The translations under genes were made by a program, and so were the position numbers. The notes beneath the pieces were generated by a model, which was given only the letters and a program-made list of their open reading frames with translations, was not told the origin of the DNA and did no database searches. A stretch of DNA of 64,000 nt from Lineolata rhizophorae. Lineage: Eukaryota; Ascomycota; Dothideomycetes; Lineolatales; Lineolataceae. Where the stretch lies: NCBI GenBank assembly GCA_010093515.1, contig MU001670.1, positions 1,499,505 to 1,563,504 of the forward strand, given 5' to 3'. Shown piece by piece: positions 1-12,400 of the stretch. Every line of letters starts with the position of its first letter. Position 1 is the first letter of the stretch.

Positions 1-927
1 GAGGTGGAAGAAGGTTGGGATGAGGAAGAGGTGAGAATGGAGGCGGGGAGGGAGGCGGTGGAGGTGGTGAAGAGATTGAGGGGATTGGAAGGCGATCTGT
101 TGAAGAGGGCGAGGAGGGATTTGGAGAAAGAGGTGAGCTCTTCCTCTAATTTTTTCTTTTGTCCTTTGCTGTTTGAAATTATGAGTTCTTGTCTTTTGGC
201 CTTTGCTGTACTTCCGGCACGTTCGTTTATTTCGGCCCTCATCGCATATTCCCGACATGTTCACTGTGTTGCTATCGTCATATCTGTATACCTTCTATTG
301 TTTATCGCGCGCATTCTTCCCTGTAGACCCTGCAGCATCTCGCTTTCCCATCCTGCATCTCAGTACGAGCACTTGGGATCGCTAGCGCCCAAGCGGCTCG
401 GGAGGCTTCTGCATCAATCCTTCCTCGTTTCCGAAATACTTTAAGCCACGCCTCCGCTATTCGGGCCGAGCCCGAAGCCTGGGGATTGCGGAGGTACTTT
501 CAGCCACACCGAGATGCTAGCGAAATGCAGGTCGATCTCACGTACTGTGCATGTAGTCTCCTGGTGCCGGCTGTACTATCACGCGACCTTCAATTTCCTT
601 TCATTCCTTTACGCTTGTGGCAATTTTCGTTGAAAAGAACTTGGATGCTTGGCGGCTATCGAGCACCGTCGGGTTTTTCTCGCTCTCAACATTGTCTTTT
701 TTGTTGCTCTTGTCGTGCCTTTGCTTCTCGTCCCCTGGAAATTTCTATTTTTCTTTCCCTCTACATAAAAGACATCACGCGACATAAGCTGACACCGCGA
801 CGCACAGAGAATGCGCCTGTTCGAGACGCCCGCCGTGCAGGCGTACCTGTCTCGAATGCAGATGGCGCAGGCGGAAGCGTCAGGGTCCACCAGCATCGAC
901 CCCGCGGATGCCGAGGACTTTTCGTAA
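1..927 (+). CDS. 3' end of an unidentified gene (partial at window edge)
   Basis: Two exons fit: 1-132 and 808-927, both in phase 0, giving at least 83 residues before a TAA. The first part is charged and looks helical (Glu/Arg/Lys heptad-like, with RLRGLEGDLLKRARRDLEKE). The last exon encodes 39 residues containing FETPAVQAYLSRMQMAQAEA and ending acidic (DPADAEDFS). The donor at 133 is GTGAGC. The acceptor at 807 is preceded by a good branch-point match (CTGAC, about 20 nt upstream), which supports the join, but the 675 nt intron is very long for a filamentous ascomycete, so a small extra exon inside it cannot be excluded. The family was not recognised. The 5' part of the gene lies outside the window. 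Confidence 0.5.
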
Positions 928-3900
928 CGCTGCTCGGCCGGACGGGGAGCCCTACCCGACAGGTCGGCTAGAACCGGGTCCCATCCAGTCCTTCTGTACT
1001 AGCTCACGGCATGCGAACTCCGAAGCGACTTCGTCCTTTTTGTCGGAGAGGATCGCTTACCTTGTCCAGGGCGCGGAATAGCCTCACTCTGCGGCGGTTT
1101 TGGGCCTTTTTGGGAGAATGATGGGTGGTTGAGATCCAATAGATATGCGCATGTATGCACGGCCTGCGTTAAAGTTTGAAGGATGGTACCGTCGACGATT
1201 CAACGACCCTTCTTTTCTCGACTTGCTTGACAATGTGGATTGGGGGTACATTGAATTAAATTTCGCACACATCTAGACGTACTGGTTTCATCCCGCGGAG
1301 GCGGGCGTTGCTTTAACGACGCAACGACAAGCACAGATGGTATCCTTACACGGAAATTGGTAGAAGCCTATATGTCGACAAACAATAGCAGCAGAGGAGG
1401 ATTCGCCGCCAGGGTCCAGACGGCAACGCGAATCAGAACGGAGAACAGTGACGTTTGGATGATGGGATGATGCAAATCCCGAGAGACAGGAGCCTGGATA
1501 GCACAAGCAACGCACATCATTACAACCCCAGACATGGGGAGCTGATAGCAGCGCGGGGTCTCCAGGTGTGGGCCCTTCTTCCCCGTACCCACCGTCTCCA
1601 CCGTTCCGTCTCCACTAGCGAGACGTTGAGCTGGGTCGTGAGGCCATTGGATAGTAAAGAGAGTTTAGGATCCAACAAAACTAGCGACCAGCCCCGGGCC
1701 CTTGTGAGTAGATACATACCTTCGCGATGGATATGTGATGTTCCTTTCTCCGAAACAGCATGGCCGACGCCGCTCTGAGTTCCCCCCCAGCGTGGGCGGA
1801 AAGGCGCGAATGCAGTTATTTCATCTTGACTTCACGATCGGCCGTGATGACACTATCTCTGGCATACTCGACACTTTACTACCTAGCGCACGGCGTCACT
1901 TCCGGGGTCGCCGGAGCACCACCCGGCTGTCATACAACCCATCACTCAGATCACTTTGGGGAAGTGTCAATAGATGCAATGGATGCACGCACGACTGCGC
2001 ATTATTTTTCTCTCAACCAAGATGCAAGGCGCGCCGATTCGTGAGAACCAAACCACAACCGGCCTCAAACGCTCCGAGCAGCGGCGCAAAGATCGCTACC
2101 GACAATGGCACTAACAAGGCTAAGGGCAAGCCAGCACGCGCGGCACACGGCAGCCCAGCCTGGGGGGTCCCTTTGAGGTCGGCCCTGCTGGGCCCTTATT
2201 GGACGAGCGCGGTCATACGATATCCGACGAGCGCCGGCGGGCCCAATAGACGCACGCGGCACGGCACAGGGCCTTCAAACGGCAAGGAGAACGACCAAAA
2301 GGCGCTCGCTTTTGCGCCACGATTTTTCGAAGCCTACCGTAGGTGTGTAGGTAGATTGTTGCAGCGGCTCGGTGCCGTTCCGCCGCGGACGAAGGCCGCG
2401 CGGGGTACATGTACATCTGGCTAGGGCGTCGGCCACGCTCTGGCGGGGCTAGTTTCTGATTACGAGGTACTTGCGTCCCGAAAAGCGTGCTCGGTACTCG
2501 GTATAGAATGCTCGAGATCGCGCCGAGTGAGGTGACAGCATTGGGCATGGGGCTGCCACGCGCGCGCCCCGTCTTCGGCGGCGCTCGCTCGCTCGGCCGC
2601 TTGGCATGCGCCGCAGGAGAGAAAGGAAAGGAAAGCCAAACACCATGACGGTTGGCTGCTGACTGGCCATGCGTGACAGCCGCCCGGCGGGCCCGTGGTC
2701 CGGTCCGACCGGCGAGCATCTCCGATTTTCACCAGGTCGTCGTTCATTGCGCTAGCGTGAGGGAGGCTAGTTGCTGAGTTGACGCACAAACAACTTACGT
2801 AGGGAGGACGTTGGACGTTCAGTTGGCTGCGGGGGAGCCAGGTCCGGAGCCGGGAACCCCGTGGGCCTGACGATCTCTGGAGAAACGTGGGGATACATGA
2901 TGTTTAAGGGGGCCGTTGTTCTGCCCCAAAGTTCTCGCTGGAGGAGGGCCCACTGGCTGATTCCATTGGCGGCGGGACTGAGCGGCCAATGACAGAGGGC
3001 GCCGGGCTCGCTCGACGCCTTGGCCCTGGACCACACGACCAAGAGAGGCAAGCGGTCGGCAGTCGCGGGCAAGTACCGGTGCGTGCGGTGACGGATGCCG
3101 CGGCAGCGCGTCGCCCGATGCGCGCGCTGATCCGCCCCCAAATCGTCGTCTGGAGATGTCGCCGGGGATGTTCGCCACCGCTGCGCTCTCTCCGCCGCTG
3201 GTAATCGTGCGCGCACAGTCGAGCTTTGCACACTCGGTGGCTTGGTAGGCCCGTAAGGTTGCGAGCTCTAGCGCGGCCAGGAAAAGAAAGCTTCGCATGG
3301 AGGCAGGGCTAACATCACTGCCTCGATCGGCGCGCATCGTACTTCGGGCGCGCAGCATGTTGCGATTCAATGGCGAAATGCTTCCTCTGCGCTTGCCGGC
3401 CACGGAAAGAAGGCGAAAGCTTACACCATGGCGTCTCAACCTCCTACGTAGTACGGAGTACGTACCTCGCCGACCGCATCGAGTCGGAAGCGGGCAGCCA
3501 TTACATATTCGGGCCAATAGCCATCCGCTTGCTGCGCCGCCCAACCCATCCTTTCTTCGACTCGACTTGCTCGCGCGTCGTACACGGCACAAGTCGAAGC
3601 ATCGCCGCTGCTGCAAGCCACCACGCGGCCGCCCGCAAGCGAGAGGCAAGCACGTCCAGGCCCAGCCCAGTCAGCCCAGCCTTTTACTTTTCTCCTCGAG
3701 TCTGCCTGACTGGCTGCTGCATCATCGTGTGGGACGGGAAGGATTGGAGGCGCAACCTAGCGTTTTAAGGCCGCGTTTCCAGAAGACGACGCCGCAGCCA
3801 ATCAGCTGGCGCACTTTGCATCAACTCACATACCTACGTGCTACGTATAGTACACCAAGGTGCGTTTGCCGTCATTAGGCCGGATGTCCCGCCAGACCAG

Positions 3901-5885
3901 TCTAGACCGCGGTGGCGCATGATGCTTGCGCTCTTCTTTTGCTTACTTGCGAAGCGGATAGAAGCGTATTCCTATTTTCGAGGATAACTACCACCTATCG
4001 CAATCGCGGACAGCGTACGGAGTAAGGGAAAGGAGTTAAGAGAGAGAATGAGAGAGATCATCGACCAACCTACCAAGGACGTCGTCCGCGGGTTGATGCC
4101 AGCGTTGTCGGCCATGATGTTGCAAGTCAAGCAGGGTTGGGGCGGATGGTACACTAGCCAGGGCGGCGAGGAAGCGCCATGTCTGCGATTCCATCATGAT
4201 GATTTCGATTTCTTCAGACGGAAGATGATGGAAAGCCTCGTGGAATATGCACTCGCTAAGCGGCAGCAGCACGGCGCCAAAGCCATGCAGACAGGGGGGT
4301 ATCGACAGCAAATGGAGCAAGCCTTTTTTGGCTGAGGAGGTGTGGCCTTGATCGAGTGACTTTGAGGCGTCGCACGCGAGCACCTTTTGCATTTCGTGCC
4401 TGCTTCTACCCAGCTAGGGCGCGGGGGAGGGGCGAGGAGGCGACATCGAGATGAGACGTATTAAGCCCAAAGTTTGTGGGGTCAGATCTTGGCCCCGCCG
4501 GGCAGGACAAACTGACGATCCACCTGACGCGTGAAGGAGCACGCACGCACACGAAACAGGACGAAGTCGGACGGACAGGCCGGTTTCCTGCTTTTCCCAA
4601 CGAGATCGATGGCCACTGGGCCCAGGAAGGCAGCTGCGCGGACAGACAGTACTTTCGCTCGCAACGAAGGACCCGGCACCCCTGTATGTGAGTAAGCAAC
4701 GCCAAAGAGAAAGACTCACGGGGAGCGAGCTCAACAACAAAACGGTTTTTCGGCGGCGACAGTTCTGCAGTTAGCCAGCCACCAGGCGGCGCGCGGATAA
4801 GCCGGAGCCTGGGCTGCGGCGGCTGCACGAAAAGAAGCAACAACGAACAACAGAGGGCCAGAGGGAGAGGCATCTTGTTATTCTCGCCACTTGCTGCGAC
4901 GAGGTCCCGACGGCTCCGTCGCTCGCCTGGCCTTGCTGTATATGATGGGCACGGCCGGGAAATCGCGTTTTGAAAACGATAATAAAACGGGTGGTCCGGG
5001 AGCGCGTTGTATCGGCTCGGCGCAGAGGAGCATGGGCACGAAGGAGGGCCGACCTAACAGCTTCCTGCCCGCCAGCCACGCACCAAACGATGATCCCGGC
5101 GCCTTTTCTTCTGCCCTGTCCAGCCCTGACGGCGCCGACGCTTGTCGCCGATGGCTGGTTGGTTGGGGCGGCCGCAAGCCCCATCGAGCACCGAGCAGCA
5201 CCCTCCCCTCCCCCATCCGCATCCACACCTACTGTTCGCTCACAGGCGTACCCCGGACAGGGCCGGCTGGGGAGGACCCACCACGGCCCCCGCATTTGCA
5301 CCGCGACATTTGAGCGGCTGCCCAGGTGGCCAAGCCAAGGCCCTTGACGGCCTGCCCCAGACTGGGGCACAGACGAAGGGGCGGGCCCGCACCCCTGCTG
5401 TCGTAATACGATTTCACTTCGCCGTTCATGTACTGGCCGATTTCTCTCTGCGTTGCTGCTATTTGCTTTCATCTCCCCTTCCCCACACATTTTCGAGCCA
5501 AACACTCCTACATCCACCTGGGACATTGGAAGACATTTGCTCAATCGCCCCCACGGAACGATATTTCTTAGACGTGACCCCTTTTCGTCTTCTTCGCGAA
5601 GGATACCACATACGACCAACTCGTTCCCTGTCGAGTTACGTTGAACCAAGGCACCCCCCCACTTCCGCGCGGAGCCGTAGTTTCACGGCCGATGCGAACA
5701 CGCTCTTGTGCAACCGGTTAAACTCGAGCCCCTGCCGTAGAGAAAGGACCCTTTACCACCAAAAACACCACACCAGCCGCCAACGGACCCATTTCCGGAC
5801 CCCGATTTCCTCACTTCTCCGGACGAAAAGAACGAACGAAACGGACGAATAGAGTCGACGAAAAGACGACGAAAATACCGCCATC
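928..5885. other. Long non-coding block: gene 1 3' flank and facB upstream region
   Basis: About 5 kb in which no reading frame looks coding. The open frames are GC-driven shadows on both strands without family motifs or plausible splice structure. The last few hundred bases (about 5400-5885) are rich in pyrimidine tracts and CA stretches, as expected for a fungal promoter and 5' UTR of the facB gene that follows. A paired CreA-like inverted repeat lies at 5353-5369. A 95-codon ATG frame at 4048-4335 is the only short open frame with a faintly protein-like composition, and an antisense frame of similar length overlaps it. I do not call it a gene. Confidence 0.6.
5353..5369. promoter_or_regulatory. 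Perfect inverted repeat with two divergent CreA-type sites
   Basis: TGCCCCAG, one A, then CTGGGGCA: two perfect 8-bp arms around a 1-nt spacer. Each arm contains CTGGGG, which matches the Aspergillus CreA carbon-repressor consensus SYGGRG, once on each strand. The repeat lies about 520 bp upstream of the facB start codon. CreA control of acetate and gluconeogenic genes is established in Aspergillus; binding here is inferred from sequence only. Confidence 0.35.
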
Positions 5886-8800
5886 ATGCCGGGCATCCTG
5901 CCCATGAAAGTGATCAAGGTCGGCACCAGCGCGCAGTCGCGCATCGCGCAGGCGTGCGACCGGTGCCGCAGCAAGAAGATCCGGTGCGACGGGATCCGGC
6001 CGTCGTGCACGCAGTGCGTCAACGTCGGCTTCGAGTGCAAGACGAGCGACAAGCTGAGCCGGCGGGCGTTCCCGCGCGGCTACACCGAGTCGCTCGAGGA
6101 GCGCGTGCGCTCGCTCGAGTCCGAGGTGCGCGAGCTCAAGGACCTGCTCGACGAGAAGGACGAGAAGATCGACATGCTGTCGCGCATCCACAGCTCCTCG
6201 TCGTCGCAGTCGTCGCCGCACATGATGAGCGCCGCCATGAGCAGCGTCTCGGTGACGAGTCCGCGACGTCGGCCGTCCATGTCGTCGTCACCGCTACCGA
6301 CCATCGAGGCGAGGGAGGAGTACGTGGATAAGGACGACACATTTAGGGTCCAGCAGTCGCCGATGTTGGTTGAGGACGAGAACACGGACGGGTATTTCAT
6401 GGGAACGTCGAATTTGAGGACCATGATAGGTGAGTTTTTCTCTGGCCGATCGCTGTCGTCTTATCTCTGTTGTGTCGGCGTCCTGAGGACATAGTACCGC
6501 TCTTTACGTCTTATGACCCGAAGAAACTGACAGTCTCCGGCACAGATTCGTTCAAGAACAAGCTTCAAGAAAACGGCCGCTCGACGGCCGAAATCAGCAC
6601 TGAGAGCCTCGTCGCTCCGGATGCTCCCTGCGCCGGGTCGTCGCCAGAATCCGTTGAATGGGCGGCGCCGCCACGCCTCGTCTCCGACCAGTTGATCAAT
6701 GTGTTCTTCCAGGAATGGGCGCCACTTTTCCCGGTGCTGCACCGGCCGACTTTCCTCGCGTTGTACGAAGAATACACGAGCGAGCCGGAAGCCATGGAAG
6801 ACAAAAAGTCAATTGCCCAGCTGAATCTCGTTTTTGGCATCGCTTCGCTAAGCAGCAATGTAAGTCCTTGCATCACGACAGGTTTCGGTTCCCGTGAATT
6901 TTTTATCGCTAATCTTTTTCCCTGAGGTGCAGTCACGATCATTGGAGGATGCGGAGAGTTTTGAATCTCAATGGATTGCTGCGCTCGATTCTTTCCTTTT
7001 GGATAATTCTCTTTCTACTCTCCAGTGCCTCACGCTCGCCCAAATCTATTGTATGCAAAAGGGCGATTATTCCCGCCTGTTGCAGTACAAGAGCCTGGCA
7101 ATTGCCCTTTCACATCGTTTGGGTTTGCACCAATCCCAAAAGCGCTTCGCCCTCGGCGTTTTGACTTCTGAGACCCGCAAGAAGGTGTTCTGGACCTTGT
7201 ACACGCTCGACTGGTAAGTGGTCCCAAGAAATGCCAATAGGCCCTACTGTCTTGGCCTATCTCACACCTTTCTAGCTTTACCGCCGCTCAGCTTGGCCTC
7301 CCACGTCTCATGCGCGAGGAGGATATTCAATGCGAGTATCCCGTGGATGCCGACGACGAGTACGTGACGGAGAAGGGCTTCGTTCCGACGCTACCGGGAG
7401 AGTCGACCAAGCTCTCTAGCGCGCTTGCCCTCTTCCGCGCATGCCGTGTGCTCGCTAAGGTGCTTGCGGAGAACTATCCGGCCTCCGCGTCGCACGAGAT
7501 CTCGTTCCGCAAGCTTGCAGCCCTGTCTGACGAGCTCGATGCGTGGTTGAACAATCTAGCACCACACTTGCGCCTCCAATTCGCCCAGGACAAGCCTAGC
7601 ACAAACGTCATCAGCAGCCGCTCTCCCATACTGGTATAGCCCCGCAGCGATCTTCCTCCCCTCACTTAACGTCGTCCGCATCTAGCAACGCACACACCCC
7701 CGCACATAGACATTCACGTCAGGCTAACCCGATCGTAACAACATCACAGTCTCTCGTCTACCACTACATCCAATCGCTGATCCACCGCCCGGCCATCTAC
7801 GCCAGCCTTGGCGACCGTGCTTCATCGTCCATCGTGACGCTCGGCTCCGCATCCAAGCACATTGTGCAGATTGTGGAGCTCCTCGAGGAGCGATCGCTGA
7901 GCTTCTCCCTCTGCCTCAACAAGGCCGAGGTGCTCGTGCTCGCCGGCTTCGGCCTACTCTTCCAGGGACTGAACCTCGACCACGAGGGCAAGCTCATCAA
8001 GGACATTCACCGCCAGACTGCCGTTGTCGGCGACTTGCTCGCTGCCCGCGATGCACTCTCCGCCGAACCCTTCCGTGCCATCACCGCCATCGCCTTGGCG
8101 CCCGGACTAGCCCCGTTGTCCGCCACTCACCACCAGGATGCGAGGCGCCCGCAGTCGTCCCGTCACAACTCCGAAAGCGGCGTCATGGCAGCGCCAGCCC
8201 AGGAGGGCTTCCGGGCCAACACCCAACGGCAGCTCAAGGCGCTGGCGTCGCGGCTGTCGAGCGGCAGCTCCAAGCAGCCCTCAGGAACGCCGACGCCGAG
8301 CAACAAGGAGCCTCGCCGAGCCACGCTGCCCGCCCTGTCCACCTCGGGCACCAACCTGCTGGGCTCCCGCCACGGCAACCCCAGCTTGACGTCGATCCGG
8401 TCCGAGCCTGGGGCGCGCGGCGCCTCTAACTGCAACGGCGCGCCGCGCTCCGAACCCGCCATGTCGCCACTCAGCACGCGGTCGTCAATCCCACCCTCGT
8501 CGGCGTCGACGACATCGTCGCAGCAGCATCACCACCATCAGCACAACCGTCACCACGGCCACAGTCATCAGAAGCGCGGGAGCAGCAGCAGCAGCACCGC
8601 CACTTACAGCAACGCTGGCGGAATGCCCAACCTGGACTTCCTGTCCTTCAGCCCGTCGGTCCATAGCCCGGGCTCGGCGGACTCGCACAACGCCGCCGCC
8701 GCCGCCACCATGGCCGCCGCCTTCCAGCACGCCTTCAACGCGGCCAACAACCCCAGCCCCAGGCAAAGCAGCGGTGCCGCGGCCGCCGGCCTGCCGCACG

Positions 8801-9420
8801 CGCTCAACTCGGCCGCCAGCGCCAGCACGCCGCAGCTCGGCGGCGGCAACGGCGGCGCGTTCGGCAGCCCGGCCGGCCTCGTGGGCTTGAAGCCCGAGGT
8901 CTCGCCCGCCGACTGGGAGCGCCTACTCTCGGCCATGGAGTCCGGGCCCGGCTCCGCCAACTTGTACGACACCATCTACGGCGGCAGCATGCCCGTGGAC
9001 GTGGACGCGCTGGTCGGCGGCGCCGGCAGCGCCGGCGGCGGGGCCATGCCCCCCTTGGACGCGCTGGCCTGGCCGGCCGACGTGTGGGCATTCCAGAACG
9101 GCAGCGCCGGCTTGGCGGCGGCGGCGCAGCAGGGCGGCGGCGCGGGGGCGGGGGCGGGGGCGGGCTCGGCGCCGCAGGGCGTCCAGCCGGCGCAGAGCGT
9201 GCTGAGCTTTTCGGACGAGAGCTTGACGAGCGGGGACGAGTTCGTGGGGGATGTGTTCGGGTCGGGCGGGAGCGTGTCGGGGAGTAGCGCCGGGGGGAGC
9301 GCCGCCGGGCAGGGTCACGGGGGGCACGGGCGCAACCCGGATGATTTCCATAGGGGCATTGTTATTCCGGAGTTAGGGAGCCCGTGTTTGAGCGGGTTGG
9401 ATGGGAATTTTGGGTTGTGA
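5886..9420 (+). CDS. facB: Acetate/gluconeogenesis regulator, FacB/Cat8-type Zn2Cys6 transcription factor
   Basis: Five exons fit: 5886-6429, 6546-6859, 6933-7213, 7276-7633 and 7750-9420, giving 1055 aa with consistent phases. The N-terminus [13 protein letters not shown] followed by a Zn2Cys6 cluster (C24-x2-C27-x6-C34-x6-C41-x2-C44-x6-C51) is the FacB/Cat8 signature. A linker ([20 protein letters not shown]) and a heptad coiled-coil (about 65-100) follow. The middle, from about residue 220, is the fungal-specific transcription-factor domain, including [19 protein letters not shown] spanning the third intron. Family members activate acetate utilisation, glyoxylate-cycle and gluconeogenic genes in the nucleus, and facB itself is under CreA repression in Aspergillus. 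The C-terminal third is low complexity (Ser, His, Ala and Gly runs), making the protein longer than the roughly 870-900 aa I recall for family members. The start is set by the conserved N-terminus. Confidence 0.93.
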
Positions 9421-12400
9421 AGTTTCGGGGGGCGGTCGGGGGTTGGAAGAGAGTTGCTTGGGGTGAAGTAGGTTGAGTGGTGGGATCGGAGTGATTGGAG
9501 TTGCTTTGGTGGATCAAAAGGGAATGCTCGCGCTTGTCTGTCCTTACTTTGGGCGCGGTTGGACGGCTGTTGTCCGTTATGCTTTTCTAATTTTCACTCG
9601 TAATGGCTCGTTTCCTATGTATCTGTTCCTTTTTGGTCGTCTCTTCGACTGTATGCTGAGTGCGTGGCTTCTGTCTCTTCTGGCTTGTTTGGCCCCGTCA
9701 TTGCTTTGTACGTTTGATTCTACGTAAGGTCTTCGTTTCCTTTTCCACCATGGAAACAATCGACTACTCATTGTTGTTTCTATATCTCTCCTTCGGTCGG
9801 CCTTACCTTTTTTTTCTGTCTCTTTGGTTCTCATCTTGCTTGATACCTGCTAGCGCGAGAGTCCGCGACGCGTGTTTGCTTTTTGGTTCCTCTTTCTGTT
9901 GCTGTTTTTGAGGTGCTCTGTTGCTTGCTATGACTAAATGGACGAATGAGGTGGTCGGTTGTATGTGAGGGCTCTTTCGATATTGGCTAGTCGGGGACGT
10001 TCTGGTCTCCCTCGTACGCTGACTTGTTCTGTAATCGTCTACTTCCTTCTGAGATAAGTGATCCCGTAGGCGCAAAAAATGAGACAAAAACTCATGCGTT
10101 GTTTATTAGCCATTTGGCGTCCATTCTTTCCGTTTCTCGTGACGTGTTTGTTATCCGCGCCCTAGCACACTGGATCAAGCTATCCCAAGTGGACAGTGGC
10201 TAGGTACGTACCTCACTTGCACGCAGCCCTTCTCCCGACCTGCCTACCCGGGTACCTATACCCCTAACCCCCTCCCCGCAAATGTACCTGACAGCCAACA
10301 ATCTACATTGCCCCAGCTTCAACCTTGCTCGGAAAGGCCATAAGGCTAGATCCAGGTACGGGTAATCACCCGGTTAAATGCGCCCCTACCAATCCCTCCC
10401 CCCATGCCATCCGGGTTCCAGACTTCCTTGAGTCCTTCCCTCTTTGTACGCACATATTCCCCTCGCAGGTCCTCTTTTCAGAGTCGTTGTGCAGGGAAGC
10501 AAGGAGTAGTATGAAGGTGTAGCGATGTGAGCGTGCGGTCAGTCGCCACGGTTCCCCACCGTGTCCGTCCGCAGCTTTGCTAGCCTGCTGCCGCGTGGTG
10601 AGGAGCGCTCACGTGCCCCATGCTCTCCGCATCGTGCGCTCGGCGTCTGTCCGTCTGCGGGCGGCTCGTGCCCGCACGTGTGACGCGCTGCTTCTCCCTC
10701 AGTTACCAGCCACGTCGGAGCGACTGTCCGTTCGTGACGCTGAAGTACGCCACACGGTGTTCACCCGGTGTCTATTTCGTAGCTAGGTATTCCCGCACAC
10801 TGCGCCCATAGTGCACTCATAGCACCGAGCAGCGATGCGCTTCCGGCCACTCTATCCGCGCACGCGCCTAGTTTAGGAGCTGGCTTCGGCCCTGGCCACC
10901 TTCGACCAGCCGCCACCCTTGGCCATGGTCCCTAGCTACAAGATCGCACGAATGTTGCCGAAGTGGGGACCCGGCTAGGTTGTAGTAGTGGTATTCGAGG
11001 TCGGCATACAGGCCCATACGTATGTTTTGTAAGGGGGGTGGTTTAGGGCGGTAGACTGTAATGATAGCGTGGCCATCAATGTAGATAGGAGGTGAAGTCC
11101 GTGAAAAACACACACCCTTGAGTATCTTGAATTAATGCGGTAGTCAGTTAGTATGGGAGCATGGTCTCTCTGCGGTTTGTAGGGCGCGTATTATAACCAG
11201 GTGCCTTGTATTCACTCTACTGAGAGAACGCGAAGAGCTGGGTGTTGTGGTGTGCATCTGAGCCGAGTGCAGATGTATTGCACAGGCGTACATACTGCGT
11301 TTCAGTACTTGTGTTCTTACGCTTGGTAGCGCGATAGGCACAATAAAACACGTCTTCTCCCACCAAACTCTCTAACCTTTCTAATATCACGTTTTCTTGA
11401 CACATGCGAGGCCAAATGCAGTTCAGTTCCCACTTCTATGCTCTGTCTGTCGCCCAAGGAGTCAGCGCATTGACCGGAACTGATTCAATGTCGTTCGCCT
11501 CTTCCAAAACGGTACCCGCATACATCCCGACCTAAGTCCCGCTCTTGATCCCAGACAGACCGCCCGAGTCCTTCGGAAGCCGGAACTTAATCACGGCACC
11601 TACGCCGATCCTCTTAGTCGATCCCCACGAGCCACACCAGAGCCAATACCTAGACCAATAGCCGGCGCAGATCGACCCATCACGAAGCCAAACGATCCGA
11701 GCTCAAGCTCACCAGCAGACCATCGCACCGAAATAGGAAACTCAGGGAGCAAGGAAGCAGTGCAGGATGCGAGCAAGGAGCAGGGATCGGCAGCCGGATA
11801 AATGCATCGGTATTCCCGCACCGTCGGGAGCGCGGGCGAACCCTGCGGGTCATTGCTCGGCCTGCCAATATTGGTATGCCTAGCTAAAACTGGGACGAAC
11901 GAGCAACACTTTGTTCGTGATCAATCTCGTACCTTGGTGTCTTGGACGACTCGCATGGTGGCCACGGCGCGGAAAATTCGACGGAAGTTCGACGAGATGC
12001 ATATGTGGGTGACCTAATGGGACGGGGGCAAGGACGTTGATTGAAAATTCAGGAGGGATGCTAGATAAGCGGTTTGAAAACGATTCTGTTTCCTGGGTGC
12101 CAAGAAAGTGATCTTACTTCCCAAGATGTATAGCTTGGGTAGAATGCAAAGGGAAGGCACGTGCCTCCGCATTAGGAAGAACTCTATGGATTCAAGTTTC
12201 GAAGACAAAAAGGGATAGCTACACGACGGGAATCTCCCACAGGACAACCAAATGTCCACATGAAATCCGGTAAGCTCTAAGAGATCCTCACAGTCTCCCG
12301 AGAAAGTGGAAAACAAAAGGCGAAAAAAGTAGACTAGACCTACAACACATCAGACCTCGAGCCGCACTACCCAATCAACCAATCGAGACATTGCTCTCTC

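Noticed and set aside
2819-3649. 276-codon minus-strand open frame
   Set aside because: Arg/Pro/Ala-rich with no motif, overlapped by open frames on the other strand, no ATG context or splice logic. Typical GC-rich shadow.
4048-4335. 95-codon plus-strand ATG frame with a protein-like look
   Set aside because: An equally long antisense frame overlaps it, no family is recognised, and there is no supporting promoter or homology evidence. Not enough to call a gene.
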